A stretch of 64,000 nucleotides of DNA from Clostridiaceae bacterium. Its GTDB lineage: Bacteria > Bacillota > Clostridia > Clostridiales > Clostridiaceae. The notes beneath the pieces were generated by a model that did no database searches, was not told where the DNA came from, and was given only the letters and a program-made list of their open reading frames with translations. The translations under genes were made by a program, and so were the position numbers. The stretch spans positions 186,001-250,000 of the forward strand of contig CABIZX010000002.1 in the NCBI GenBank assembly GCA_902363375.1. The letters are read 5' to 3'. Every line of letters starts with the position of its first letter. The stretch's first letter is position 1. Shown here piece by piece: positions 26,673 through 34,951 of this stretch.

Positions 26673-26918
26673 ATGAAAGCAACAGGAATAGTAAGAAAAG
26701 TAGATGAACTAGGAAGGGTAGTAATACCAGTAGAACTAAGGAGAACTTTAAATATAGATATTAAAGATCCTTTAGAAATTTATGTAGATGGAGACCAAAT
26801 TATCCTAAAGAAATATGAGCCTACTTGTATATTTTGTGGAGAAGTAAGGGGCATAAAGAACTATAGTGGTAAGAATATTTGTCCAAGCTGTATTAAAAAG
26901 ATAAGCAAAATTAAATAG
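26673..26918 (+). CDS. AbrB/SpoVT-type regulator with zinc ribbon
   Basis: 81 residues. Residues 1-45 form the swapped-hairpin DNA-binding domain typical of AbrB (KATGIVRKVDELGRVVIPVE). The tail has two CxxC pairs (CIFCGE and CPSCIK) that could bind zinc. Transition-state-type regulators of this form are common in clostridial phages. ATAGGAGGAA precedes the ATG. Confidence 0.9.
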   Translation: MKATGIVRKVDELGRVVIPVELRRTLNIDIKDPLEIYVDGDQIILKKYEPTCIFCGEVRGIKNYSGKNICPSCIKKISKIK

Positions 26919-26935
26919 CTGAAAGGATGATAAAT

Positions 26936-27124
26936 ATGTTATTTGATTTCTTTAAAGAATTGAAATCTCAAACTACAGAAAAAGAGTTCAATGAAATTCT
27001 TAAGATAGCAACTCAAGACCTTATGTTTAATCAAGTTAAATTTAATAAGAGAACGAGTGAAAGGAAGGTTATTGAAGTATGTATGGACAGTCTGATATTG
27101 ATACAGAGAGGAGCAAACTTGTAA
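26936..27124 (+). CDS. Hypothetical small phage protein
   Basis: 62 residues from ATG 26936; GAAAGG lies 9 bases before it, whereas an in-frame ATG at 26927 is too close. Helical and charged; unknown. It overlaps the next small frame by 46 bases. Confidence 0.5.
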   Translation: MLFDFFKELKSQTTEKEFNEILKIATQDLMFNQVKFNKRTSERKVIEVCMDSLILIQRGANL

Positions 27125-27258
27125 AGCAGACTTCAAAACAAGTAGTTAATAATATATTAGAACTTCAACGAAAGAAAAAGAAAGAGTATTTGATGAATGA
27201 TGCAGATATTCATGCTATAGAAAATTCAAGAAGAATACGTAAAAGGAGTAGGAGGTAA
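27079..27258 (+). CDS. Hypothetical small basic phage protein
   Basis: 59 residues from ATG 27079 preceded by AAGGAAGG: an acidic start, then a lysine/arginine-rich body ending RRIRKRSRR. It fills the space before the next gene, which starts 4 bases after its stop. No family is recognised. Confidence 0.5.
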   Translation: MYGQSDIDTERSKLVKQTSKQVVNNILELQRKKKKEYLMNDADIHAIENSRRIRKRSRR

Positions 27259-27262
27259 TGAA

Positions 27263-27508
27263 ATGTCAACATTGCTAGATTTAAATGAAAAGCTTGATGA
27301 AGTCAAAAGACTTTGTGAAGAGGGTAAAAGTATAAGTGAAGCCATAGAAATAGTAAAAGGTTGCTCCACCGACCAAAGTAAGATGCAACCTAAAGAAAAT
27401 ATTCTTTCTGAAATTATACCACCTGGCACAGAATTAGACAACAATGAAATTCACAACGAGCATACAGGAGAAACTATTAGAGATTTGGATTATAAGGGGG
27501 AAATATAG
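27263..27508 (+). CDS. Hypothetical early phage protein
   Basis: 81 residues with a helical first half and an acidic second half; not recognised. AGTAGGAGGTAATGAA gives its ribosome binding site. Its stop codon abuts the Gp157-like start. Confidence 0.55.
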   Translation: MSTLLDLNEKLDEVKRLCEEGKSISEAIEIVKGCSTDQSKMQPKENILSEIIPPGTELDNNEIHNEHTGETIRDLDYKGEI

Positions 27509-27994
27509 ATGAAACTATATGAATTAACACAAAACTATTTAAACTTACAGGAGTTATTAGAGGACCCTACAATACCAGGTGAAGTTATAAATGAAGCACT
27601 TAATGAGGTTGGGGAACAGTTAGAAGATAAGGCTGAAAACATAGCAAAACTTATAAAAACTATGGAAGTTCAAATTACAGGATATAAGGAAGAAGAGACT
27701 AGACTTGCAGCAGGAAGAAAAAGTTTAGAAACTAATGTTAAAAATCTTAAGGGATATTTAGAAGAGGCTATGAAAGCGGTGGACAAGTCTAAGATTAAAG
27801 GCAAACTATTCTCATTCAGCATTCAAAAGAATCCAGCCAGTGTAGAAGTTTTAGATGAAAGTGTTATACCTAAAGAGCTTTTCAATACTCCAGCACCAAT
27901 TCTTGATAAGAAAGAAACACTTATTAGATTAAAAGCTGGTGAAGAAATACCAGGAGTAACATTAAAGCAGACTGAAAGCTTGAGGATTAGATAA
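27509..27994 (+). CDS. Gp157-family phage protein
   Basis: 161 residues matching the siphovirus Gp157 family: an N-terminal helix (MKLYELTQNYLNLQELL), a long central coiled coil (LEDKAENIAKLIKTME ... EETRLAAGRKSLETNVKNL) and the family C-terminal KGKLFSFSIQKNP ... VIPKELF. First described in Streptococcus thermophilus phages; the biochemical function is not established. It lies in the recombination block directly before the Rad52-like gene. Confidence 0.85.
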   Translation: MKLYELTQNYLNLQELLEDPTIPGEVINEALNEVGEQLEDKAENIAKLIKTMEVQITGYKEEETRLAAGRKSLETNVKNLKGYLEEAMKAVDKSKIKGKLFSFSIQKNPASVEVLDESVIPKELFNTPAPILDKKETLIRLKAGEEIPGVTLKQTESLRIR

Positions 27995-28675
27995 ATGGAT
28001 GTACAAGAGGAATTAAGAAAACCATTTGGAGAGAATGAGGTTGAATGGAGAGTTCAAAGCTGTGGTGTATCTAACAATAAACCTTGGGTAATGGTTCTAT
28101 GCTATGTACAAGCCAGGGCAATACAGAATAGATTGGATTATGTATTTGGATTTGATGGTTGGAAAGTTGAGTATAGAACGGGTTCAAATGATAGCAATAT
28201 AATATGCAGAATATCGGTGAAGGATAGCCAGGGAGAATGGATATATAAAGAAGATGGAGCAAGTGAAAGTAATGTTGAACCATTTAAAGGAGGAATAAGC
28301 GGAGCTTTAAAGAGGTGTGCTAGTAGTGGATATGGCATAGGAAGATATCTTTATAATCTTACAGAAAGTTTTGCAGAATGTTCACTAGAGAAGCCTAAAG
28401 ATAACACTGGATGGAAAAAGGCTGTTACTAAAGATAAAAAGACTATCTATTGGAAGATACCTAAATTGCCTACATGGGCATTACCAAGCTCAATAAGTGA
28501 TAGAGAAATTAAAGAACTAACAAAATTAGCTTCAACTGTAGGGATTTCGGAAGATGTTATAAAGCAAGTTATTGAAAAGGATTTTGGAGTTAAAGAAATT
28601 AAAGAGCTTTCTAGTGACCAATACGAGCAAGTATATATGAGACTTTCTAAAAAATGTGACTCAACAAATAAATAG
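27995..28675 (+). CDS. Rad52/22-family single-strand annealing protein
   Basis: 226 residues. The N-terminal ~140 match the Rad52/22 DNA-repair fold (WRVQSCG, YVQARAIQNRLDYVFGFDGWKVEY, SESNVEPFKGGISGALKRCASSGYGIGRYLY). Phage versions bind single-stranded DNA and anneal complementary strands in recombination-dependent replication. The ATG follows the Gp157 stop directly. An SSB gene is further along the same operon. Confidence 0.88.
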   Translation: MDVQEELRKPFGENEVEWRVQSCGVSNNKPWVMVLCYVQARAIQNRLDYVFGFDGWKVEYRTGSNDSNIICRISVKDSQGEWIYKEDGASESNVEPFKGGISGALKRCASSGYGIGRYLYNLTESFAECSLEKPKDNTGWKKAVTKDKKTIYWKIPKLPTWALPSSISDREIKELTKLASTVGISEDVIKQVIEKDFGVKEIKELSSDQYEQVYMRLSKKCDSTNK

Positions 28676-28690
28676 TAAGGAGAGGATTAT

Positions 28691-28894
28691 ATGTATAAAG
28701 AAGAGATAGACCTTAGAGCTGATGATGGTAAGGTAATATCTATTAAAGATGGTGGTGGACATATAGAAATATTTGTTGAAGATGGAGATGTTGAAAAATT
28801 AATTAAGTTTAGTTATAGCCAGTGGAATGATTTAACTAATTCTATAGATAAGCAATGGGGTTTAAAAACCTTTGAAAATATTAGTGACAAGTAG
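28691..28894 (+). CDS. Hypothetical small phage protein
   Basis: 67 residues, acidic, with beta-strand-like repeats of Gly-Gly and Asp; not recognised. Good AAGGAGAGG ribosome binding site; a short spacer on each side places it in the replication operon. Confidence 0.55.
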   Translation: MYKEEIDLRADDGKVISIKDGGGHIEIFVEDGDVEKLIKFSYSQWNDLTNSIDKQWGLKTFENISDK

Positions 28895-28902
28895 GTGAGG
28901 CA

Positions 28903-29639
28903 ATGGCAGAAGGATGGATAAAGCTCCATAGAGCAATACGTAAAAACTGGATATGGGAAGATGCTCAAAAATTAAAATGGTGGTTAGATATCCTTCTTCA
29001 GGCTAACCACCAGGAGAAAAAAGTGTTATTAGGTAATGAATTAGTGCTAATAGAAAGAGGTAGTTTTCACACCTCTGAACTAAAACTTGCTAAAAAATGG
29101 GGGGTGTCAAAAACGACTGTAAGAAAGTTTTTAGAGCTACTAGAAAGTGACCGAATGATAACAACAATAAAATCAAAAAAAGGTACTACCCTAAAAGTAA
29201 GTAATTATGAGGATTATCAAGGGTTTTCTGAGGAAGAAAAAACCGATAAAAAACCACAAAAAAACCATAATGTAGACCATAAAAAAACCATAGAAGAACC
29301 ATATGGTATACCGATAAAGAACCATGAGGTAGACACAAACAATAATGATAAAGAATTATATAAGAATGATAAGAATGAGGAAGAAGGAAAAGAAGGGGAA
29401 GAAAATACACCTTCACTCCCACCTCTATCCTTTCCTACTCCATATCATTCAAAGATATATGAACAGTATGAGGGATAACCTATAGGACCTGGTTCATAGA
29501 TACTGATATAGAGAATAAAGAAAATAAAATAGTTATATTAGCAAAGTCAGAGTTTATACAAAAGGTTATCAATGAAAAGTTTAAGAAGCAGTTGGATATA
29601 TTACTATGTAAGAAGGTAGTAGTTAAATTAAAAGAATAG
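28903..29639 (+). pseudogene. Phage replisome organizer, broken by a frameshift
   Basis: The first frame (28903-29478) encodes a replisome-organizer winged-helix domain (GWIKLHRAIRKNWIWED, SELKLAKKWGVSKTTVRKFLE) and a charged linker, then stops. From ~29472 a second frame, -1 relative to the first, continues to the stop at 29637: TYRTWFIDTDI ... SEFIQKVINEKFKKQLDILL, a DnaA domain I-like segment found at the C-terminus of such proteins. One extra base in the GGG at 29472-29474 would join them into ~245 residues. No start codon serves the second part. It may be a mutation, a sequencing error or a programmed shift. Confidence 0.75.
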
Positions 29640-29668
29640 ATAATATATAAAGCAAAGGGGGAATGAAA

Positions 29669-30265
29669 GTGATAGCTTTTCCTAATAAAAAGTACCAAAT
29701 AATTTATGCAGATCCTCCATGGGAATATAAGCAAAGTGGAAGCAAAACAAATTCAAGAGGTATGGCGAAACAACATTATCCAACAATGAGTACCAAGGAA
29801 ATATGTGAATTGCCTATAAGTAGAATAAAAACAGATACTACAGTGCTTTTAATGTGGGCGACATTCCCTAATATCGGGGAAGCTTTAAAAGTTATCGATG
29901 CATGGGGTTTTGAATATAAGACAGCAGCCTTTGTATGGGTAAAGAAAAATAAAAGGAATAAAGATACTAACTTTTGGGGCATGGGAGCTTATACAAGAGC
30001 AAATGCAGAAGTTTGTCTATTAGCAATTAGCAAGAACACTAAAGCTACCGAGGTTGTTAAAAGGCACGATATACACCAAATAATAGAATCCCCAGTGTTA
30101 AAACATTCTGAAAAACCTAATGAAGTTAGAGTTGCAATAGAAGCCTTGCTGGGTGATGTATCAAGAATAGAGTTGTTTGCAAGACAAGAGTTTTCAGGTT
30201 GGGATTGTTGGGGCAACGAAGTTAATTTACAAGAAAATAAAGAAGCGATTTGGTTCGCAATTTAA
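29669..30265 (+). CDS. MT-A70-family DNA adenine methyltransferase
   Basis: About 198 residues. The catalytic DPPW motif is at 15-18 (IIYADPPWEYK), with AFVWVKKNKR and the C-terminal ARQEFSGWDCWGNE typical of phage MT-A70 enzymes. It probably methylates adenine N6 in DNA, perhaps to protect phage DNA. GTG 29669 is chosen as start because AGGGGG lies 7 bases upstream; the ATG at 29663 would be too close. No cognate nuclease is adjacent. Confidence 0.88.
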   Translation: MIAFPNKKYQIIYADPPWEYKQSGSKTNSRGMAKQHYPTMSTKEICELPISRIKTDTTVLLMWATFPNIGEALKVIDAWGFEYKTAAFVWVKKNKRNKDTNFWGMGAYTRANAEVCLLAISKNTKATEVVKRHDIHQIIESPVLKHSEKPNEVRVAIEALLGDVSRIELFARQEFSGWDCWGNEVNLQENKEAIWFAI

Positions 30266-30287
30266 GGAAATTAGGAGGTAGCTAAAA

Positions 30288-30611
30288 ATGAATATAATTT
30301 TAGGCTTAGGAATAGGTGTTATAGGGGTTTTAGTTCTGATGGGACATATTACTCTAGAAAAGAAATTAAATAGCTTAGACAAGAAGATGGACAAGCAGAA
30401 AGCATATTGGAAAAGTGTTGAGAAGTCTATAGAGATACAATGCAATCAAATTAATGAAGAGATTGTTGAAAGAGGACAATTCAATGAAAAAGCTATAGGT
30501 CAACTAGCACAGAATGTTGAATCAAATAAGATTAAGTTAGAAAAAATCATAAAGGGTGAATCAGCAAAGATTATGTTTACCCCATTGAAGGTTAAATGTG
30601 ATTGCAAGTAG
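30288..30611 (+). CDS. Membrane-anchored coiled-coil phage protein
   Basis: 107 residues: one N-terminal transmembrane helix (ILGLGIGVIGVLVLMG) followed by a charged heptad-like region and a Cys-rich end (KCDCK). Family not recognised. ATTAGGAGG precedes the ATG. It lies between the methyltransferase and ssb. Confidence 0.6.
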   Translation: MNIILGLGIGVIGVLVLMGHITLEKKLNSLDKKMDKQKAYWKSVEKSIEIQCNQINEEIVERGQFNEKAIGQLAQNVESNKIKLEKIIKGESAKIMFTPLKVKCDCK

Positions 30612-30638
30612 TGGTAATAAATTTAGGAGGTATGATTT

Positions 30639-31058
30639 ATGAATAAGGTCGTTTTAATAGGTCGCATGACTAAGGAGCCAGAGCTAAAGTTTACTCCAGG
30701 CACAGGAACTGCAGTATGTACATTTACAATGGCAGTGAACAGGAGATTTAAGAAGGAAGGTCAACCAGAGGCTGATTTTATCCCTATAGTAGTTTGGGGA
30801 AAACAAGCTGAAAGTACTGCTAACTATATGAGTAAAGGTAAGCTTCTAAGTGTAGCTGGAAGAATTGAAACTAGGTCATATGAAGCCAAAGATGGTGGAA
30901 GAAGATATGTTACTGAGGTTGTAGCTGATGAAGTAAGTTTCTTAGAATATGGTAATAAGAATGGACAAGCAACTCAACAGAGTAATGGTATTCCAGGAGA
31001 TTATTTTGGCGGTGCTGATTATATTCCAGATGACTCAGATTCGGACATGCCATTTTAA
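30639..31058 (+). CDS. ssb: Single-stranded DNA-binding protein
   Basis: 139 residues. An OB fold starts MNKVVLIGRMTKEPELKFTPGTGTAVCTFTMAVNR, and there is a Gly/Gln/Asn linker and the acidic DSDSDMPF tip that recruits repair and replication partners. It covers single-stranded phage DNA and would work with the Rad52-like annealing protein in the same operon. Strong TAGGAGG ribosome binding site. Confidence 0.95.
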   Translation: MNKVVLIGRMTKEPELKFTPGTGTAVCTFTMAVNRRFKKEGQPEADFIPIVVWGKQAESTANYMSKGKLLSVAGRIETRSYEAKDGGRRYVTEVVADEVSFLEYGNKNGQATQQSNGIPGDYFGGADYIPDDSDSDMPF

Positions 31059-31078
31059 ATAAATAAGGAGGAAATAGT

Positions 31079-31501
31079 ATGGATAAAATGATTAATTTAG
31101 AAACTTTTGCAAATGGGGCATTAGCAGAAAGAATGAACCAAGGATTGAAGGAGGTATTAGAAAATATTGCTGATAAGAATACAGATAGTAAACCTAAAAG
31201 AAAATTAACTTTAGATATGACATTTAGTACAGATGAAGAAAGAGAGCTTACAGAAGTAACAATAACTGCAAAGGCGAAACTTGCGCCTAGAAGTGCAATA
31301 GCAACTAAGATAATTATTGATAAGGACCTTAATGGAGAAGTCCTAGGAACTGAGTTCAAGAAACAAGTTAAAGGACAAACTTACATGAAGGTTGACAATG
31401 AAACTGGAGAAGTATTCATGGGTGGAATAGATGAAGCACCAAAAGAAGTAATAAATGAAACTAACGAAAATGAATTAGCTGGCTTACAAATAGTAAAATA
31501 A
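31079..31501 (+). CDS. Conserved phage replication-region protein
   Basis: 140 residues: a helical N-terminus (MINLETFANGALAERMNQGLKEVLENI) and a beta-rich centre (RKLTLDMTFSTDEERELTEVTITAKAKLAP). Similar proteins in clostridial and bacillus phages are often named replication terminator protein on weak grounds, so I do not assign a function. AAGGAGGAA precedes the ATG. Confidence 0.7.
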   Translation: MDKMINLETFANGALAERMNQGLKEVLENIADKNTDSKPKRKLTLDMTFSTDEERELTEVTITAKAKLAPRSAIATKIIIDKDLNGEVLGTEFKKQVKGQTYMKVDNETGEVFMGGIDEAPKEVINETNENELAGLQIVK

Positions 31502-31524
31502 ATAAATTTTAGGAGGAATAAAAA

Positions 31525-32247
31525 ATGATAAGTGAAGGATTAAAAGGAGCAATTGAATTACTAATTGAGGAAGGAGAAAACAAGTATATCAAAGAGGATA
31601 TCAATGGTGCAATTTATACTAATAAGAACCTTACAAGAATTGAAACACCAATATCAAGAGCAATAGGAACAACTACATTGACATCAATAGTTGATTATAT
31701 CCAGGAGAATGTAGATAGTATCAAAGATGGTAACATAATAGTTCATATCGAGAGTTATGACAAGGTAAGCATTAAAAAGGAATTAAACTCAGACAAAAGA
31801 AGAGAATGTGTTATGATAGCCGAAGCATTAACACCAAGTATAGTAACAGATAGATTTATAGATCCGGAGAGATTTAATATTATGCTACAAAGTAGTTTCA
31901 TAGATAATGAAGATAGAAATAAATTATTAAAAGTAAGTGGAAACATCAAAGAAGAGAATGTTAAAAGTGTAGGTGATGATGGAGTAAGTCAAAGTGCTGC
32001 TATCAAGGTTGGAGTAGCAAGTGTAGCAGAAGTTGTAATTCCTAACCCGGTTATATTAGCACCATTTAGAACATTCCCAGAGGTAGAACAACCAGAGAGT
32101 AAGTTTATATTCCGTATGCAAACAGGTCCACAATGTGCGCTTTATGAAGCAGATGGAGGAGCATGGAGAAATGTTGCAATGGAAAGCATAAAAGAATACT
32201 TAAAGGCTAGATTAGAAGGTTTAGACAATGTAAAAATAATATCTTAG
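31525..32247 (+). CDS. DUF2303/YfdQ-like phage protein
   Basis: 240 residues. The C-terminal part has the block IPNPVILAPFRTFPEVEQPE followed by SKFIFRMQ, characteristic of the DUF2303 (E. coli YfdQ) family; the N-terminal half is more variable. Function unknown; usually found in early prophage regions. It is the last gene of the early operon before an inverted repeat and a leftward gene. TAGGAGGAA precedes the ATG. Confidence 0.75.
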   Translation: MISEGLKGAIELLIEEGENKYIKEDINGAIYTNKNLTRIETPISRAIGTTTLTSIVDYIQENVDSIKDGNIIVHIESYDKVSIKKELNSDKRRECVMIAEALTPSIVTDRFIDPERFNIMLQSSFIDNEDRNKLLKVSGNIKEENVKSVGDDGVSQSAAIKVGVASVAEVVIPNPVILAPFRTFPEVEQPESKFIFRMQTGPQCALYEADGGAWRNVAMESIKEYLKARLEGLDNVKIIS

Positions 32248-32256
32248 TCTAGGAAT

Positions 32257-32299
32257 AAGGTCATATGGGAGTACTGCTGCAAGCTTGTGTTCTCATATG
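32257..32299 (+). terminator. Inverted repeat after the early operon
   Basis: GTCATATGGGAG is matched by CTCATATGAC about 20 bases later, with a small bulge. No long T run follows, so it may be a weak terminator or an RNA-processing hairpin ending the early transcript. Confidence 0.4.
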
Positions 32300-32313
32300 A
32301 CAATCATATAATA

Positions 32314-32341
32314 AAGGAACACTTTATTGTGTCCCTTTATC
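32314..32341 (-). terminator. Terminator of the leftward secreted-protein gene
   Basis: AAAGGAACAC and GTGTCCCTTT pair around a short loop at the end of the leftward gene. The minus-strand continuation is only moderately T-rich. Confidence 0.5.
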
Positions 32342-32653
32342 AATAAATATTTGTCCATTTCCAACTATAACTACTCTATAATCAGGCTTGAGAGGAATTA
32401 AATTATATTTAGCTGATCTAGGATCTAAACGAATGGATTGTAATACAAGTTGGTTTTCGTCATAAAGAGTAAGGAAAACACTATTAGTTGGAGAAACATT
32501 CTGTACAACATAAGTTTCGTTTAAGGATAAGTTAAAATCAGTTGCTTTGTAAACACCCTCAGTAAATAAATTTTCAGCAAATGCAGGTATTGAAATAAAT
32601 GTACTAAATATTAATTCCATTAAAACCAGTAATATAGCAATAAATTTTTTCAT
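32324..32653 (-). CDS. Small secreted protein, lysogenic accessory gene
   Basis: 109 residues. A clear signal peptide (MKKFIAILLVLMELIF, cleavage likely after AFA near residue 26) precedes a ~80-residue beta-rich domain with no Cys and no known family. It runs opposite to the surrounding phage genes, with its own AAAGGAGGTT ribosome binding site and terminator, the form of a prophage moron expressed in the lysogen. Confidence 0.75.
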   Translation of the reverse strand: MKKFIAILLVLMELIFSTFISIPAFAENLFTEGVYKATDFNLSLNETYVVQNVSPTNSVFLTLYDENQLVLQSIRLDPRSAKYNLIPLKPDYRVVIVGNGQIFIDKGTQ

Positions 32654-33032
32654 AGTATAACCTCCTTTTAGTAATAGTTTGTGTAATGAAAATTATAATA
32701 TGCAAATTTAGGATAGTTAACGTGTAGAAAGGGAGTAATAAATAGGTATTAAAAAAGAAGATGAATGTTTATGTTCGGGTATAGGTAATTTAAAAAATAA
32801 AATATCCAAATTTATAGAAATTGAAGAATTAGAAAATAGTTAGTTTACAATTCAAACTAAGTCAGAATTAAGTATGTAGGACAAACCTACATTGTTCTTT
32901 GAAAATTGAATAGTGCGGTGTTTATAAATTAATACCATAATTATGATATTTTATATATAATTGTAGTATAAGTAAAACTTTAGAATGTTAGAAACTTATA
33001 AATATAAGATATTTGAGGGGATTGTATTTTGT
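32654..33032 (+). other. Non-coding region between two accessory genes
   Basis: A small open frame near 32746-32841 has no usable start codon and is not called. A hairpin (ATGTAGG at 32874-32880, CCTACAT at 32886-32892) and a boxA-like sequence follow. AT-rich upstream sequence precedes the membrane-protein gene. Confidence 0.5.
32893..32908 (+). promoter_or_regulatory. BoxA-like antitermination element
   Basis: TGTTCTTTGAAAATTG closely resembles the boxA of Gram-positive rRNA leaders, which binds NusB/S10 and lets RNA polymerase pass terminators. It directly follows a hairpin. A chance match is possible. Confidence 0.4.
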
Positions 33033-33848
33033 ATGGTAGATAAGATAAGAAATTTTATTAAGAAAAATTATAAATTTATTTGGGGAATAATACTTTTTAG
33101 TTTAGGAGTATACTATATTTACAACAATTATGAACGTATTATGATTTTAACTAACACATTAGATAGAATTATAGTTGCTAGTACATTAATTTTAGCTTTT
33201 CTTCCATTCATTAGTGAGATTTCTTTGCTAGGATTTAGCATAAAGAAAGAAATTACTAATGCAAGAAAAGAGATGAAAGAGGCTATAGTAGATTTGAAGT
33301 ATCAAATGGTAGATATAAAGTCTACGGCAATACAGACTAATCAGCAAAGTGTTACTGTAGAATATTTAGCGTCAGAGGAACAATTATCATATATGGCTAG
33401 TAAAATTAATACTGATAAAACAGAGAAAAATATAAGTAGCGAGGATAATTTAGAAGTATCAGAAGATGCAATTTTTTTATTTAAGGTTAGGTCTACAATA
33501 GAAAAGTATTTGGATGATGTATATATGAAGGTTGATCATAAGAATGTTAAACCTATACGTGTTAAAGTTGATTTTTTATATTCAGAAAAATTGATTTTTG
33601 AAGATATTTATGAGTACTTAAAACAAGTATTAGCAATATGCAATCGAGGAATACATAGTGAAGTAATTAGCAAAGAGTATATTGATTTTGTAAAGAAAAT
33701 TATACCTACGATTTTGTATGAATTAAAGCAAGTAGATATATCTAGGAGATATGATAGATTTATTAGCTGCTCTAGATGTAAATATATTGGAAACTCACAA
33801 TACAATAATGTTTGTCCGAGGTGTGGGTTTGTATCAGATGATGAATAA
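33033..33848 (+). CDS. Membrane protein with C-terminal zinc ribbon
   Basis: About 271 residues from ATG 33033, chosen over the in-frame ATG at 32985 because GAGGGG lies upstream only of the former. There are two transmembrane helices (about residues 15-34 and 45-70), then a charged cytoplasmic coil, an alpha-helical region and a terminal zinc ribbon (CSRCKYIGN, CPRCGF). Family not recognised. Position between early and late modules, own leader and own terminator mark it as an accessory gene, possibly involved in superinfection or host defence. Confidence 0.65.
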   Translation: MVDKIRNFIKKNYKFIWGIILFSLGVYYIYNNYERIMILTNTLDRIIVASTLILAFLPFISEISLLGFSIKKEITNARKEMKEAIVDLKYQMVDIKSTAIQTNQQSVTVEYLASEEQLSYMASKINTDKTEKNISSEDNLEVSEDAIFLFKVRSTIEKYLDDVYMKVDHKNVKPIRVKVDFLYSEKLIFEDIYEYLKQVLAICNRGIHSEVISKEYIDFVKKIIPTILYELKQVDISRRYDRFISCSRCKYIGNSQYNNVCPRCGFVSDDE

Positions 33849-33907
33849 ATTTAAAGAATATTTATTATACTTAAACTTTAATACAAGAGTATGTTTTTAG
33901 TTTAAAT

Positions 33908-33943
33908 TACCGTACTATTCAAATGAATATGCGGTATTTTTTT
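33908..33943 (+). terminator. Terminator after the zinc-ribbon membrane protein
   Basis: TACCG (33908-33912) and ATTC pair with GAAT and CGGTA (33932-33936) around an AAAT loop, followed by a run of seven T. Confidence 0.7.
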
Positions 33944-33972
33944 ATTCAAATTTAATGGTAGGAGGCAATAAA

Positions 33973-34170
33973 ATGTATATAGAATATGTGGAGTTTAAAA
34001 GAACAAAGTCATCAAACTGGGAGAAGGGTTATTATATTGGAGAAAATGGGAATACATTAAGAAGTTGCTTTTTAGATGTGAATTTTGAGCCTATAGAAAA
34101 AGATGAAAAAGGATTTAGGGTATGGGATTATAGAGCTGATTTAGATAGACGTGTACAAATAATAATTTAG
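33973..34170 (+). CDS. Hypothetical small phage protein
   Basis: 65 residues from ATG 33973, preceded by GGTAGGAGGC (an in-frame ATG at 33955 lies before that site). Rich in aromatic and charged residues; likely a small beta fold. Unknown family. Confidence 0.55.
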   Translation: MYIEYVEFKRTKSSNWEKGYYIGENGNTLRSCFLDVNFEPIEKDEKGFRVWDYRADLDRRVQIII

Positions 34171-34181
34171 GAGAAAGAGCT

Positions 34182-34253
34182 ATGACTTTAAGAGAGTTTT
34201 TAGAGAAATATATATTTGTGAGTGATGAAAATGATGAGGAGGTAGAAGAGTAA
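34182..34253 (+). CDS. Tiny acidic ORF
   Basis: A 23-residue frame (MTLREFLEKYIFVSDEN...) between ATG 34182 and a stop that overlaps the next ATG by one base. TAGGAGAAAGAG precedes it. The coupling to the next gene supports translation, but it could be only a leader peptide. Confidence 0.4.
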   Translation: MTLREFLEKYIFVSDENDEEVEE

Positions 34254-34435
34254 TGAATGCATTTAAATTATTAGAGATAATGCCTAAATATGAAAAGTGT
34301 CCTAAGTGTGGAAGTTCAACTATTGGAAATGGACAAGGTGGGATAATAGTAGAAGATGATACATTTACAAGAACTTGTAAGTGTGGATTTAAGATAACTA
34401 TAGGAGCAGATGGAAAAGAGATTGAAGGTGATTAA
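34253..34435 (+). CDS. DUF3797-like zinc-ribbon protein
   Basis: 60 residues with two CxxC/CxC pairs (CPKCGS and CKCGF) and the family-like text IGNGQGGIIVEDDTFTRTCKCG, resembling DUF3797. Probably binds zinc; role unknown. Translation is coupled on both sides (TAATG overlap upstream, GTG start of the next gene directly downstream). Confidence 0.75.
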   Translation: MNAFKLLEIMPKYEKCPKCGSSTIGNGQGGIIVEDDTFTRTCKCGFKITIGADGKEIEGD

Positions 34436-34951
34436 GTGATTTTAGCAATAGATCCAGGGAACATTGAAAGTGGAGTAGTGTTAATAAGAGAAAGTGATTT
34501 AAAGCCTTTAGTATCTGAAAAGATAGATAATGATACTTTACTAGATAATTTAATAATGGATAGATACGAGAGATATGACGATATTGAGTGCATTGACCAT
34601 ATAGCCATAGAAATGATAGCTAGTTATGGAATGGCAGTAGGCAAAACTGTATTTGATACTTGTGTATGGATAGGGAGATTCATACAAGCATTTTATGGTG
34701 AACCAATTAAATTACAATATATCTATCGTAAAGATGAAAAGATGAATTTATGTGGAAGTATGAAAGCTAAAGATAGTAACATAGTCCAGGCATTAGTAGA
34801 TAGATTTGCACCTAATACAAGTAACAAGGGGAAAGGTACTAAGAAAGAGCCAGGTTGGTTCTATGGATTTAAAAAGGATATATGGCAGGCTTATGCTGTA
34901 GGTGTGGCTTATCATGATATGTACCTGAAGGAGGAGATAAGACTTGAATAA
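34436..34951 (+). CDS. RuvC-like Holliday junction resolvase (RNase H fold)
   Basis: 171 residues starting at GTG 34436. The first strand carries the catalytic Asp (ILAIDPGNIESGVVLI), with a second acidic site in HIAIEMIASYG and the last in DIWQAYAVGVAYHD, the pattern of RuvC-type phage resolvases. It would cut branched DNA before packaging. A basic loop (KGKGTKKEPGW) lies near the active site. It ends 8 bases into the next gene. Confidence 0.8.
   Translation: MILAIDPGNIESGVVLIRESDLKPLVSEKIDNDTLLDNLIMDRYERYDDIECIDHIAIEMIASYGMAVGKTVFDTCVWIGRFIQAFYGEPIKLQYIYRKDEKMNLCGSMKAKDSNIVQALVDRFAPNTSNKGKGTKKEPGWFYGFKKDIWQAYAVGVAYHDMYLKEEIRLE

Noticed and set aside
32746..32841. Small frame with two Cys and charged residues
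   Set aside because: No ATG, GTG or TTG start is available and the frame is closed just upstream; perhaps a gene remnant.
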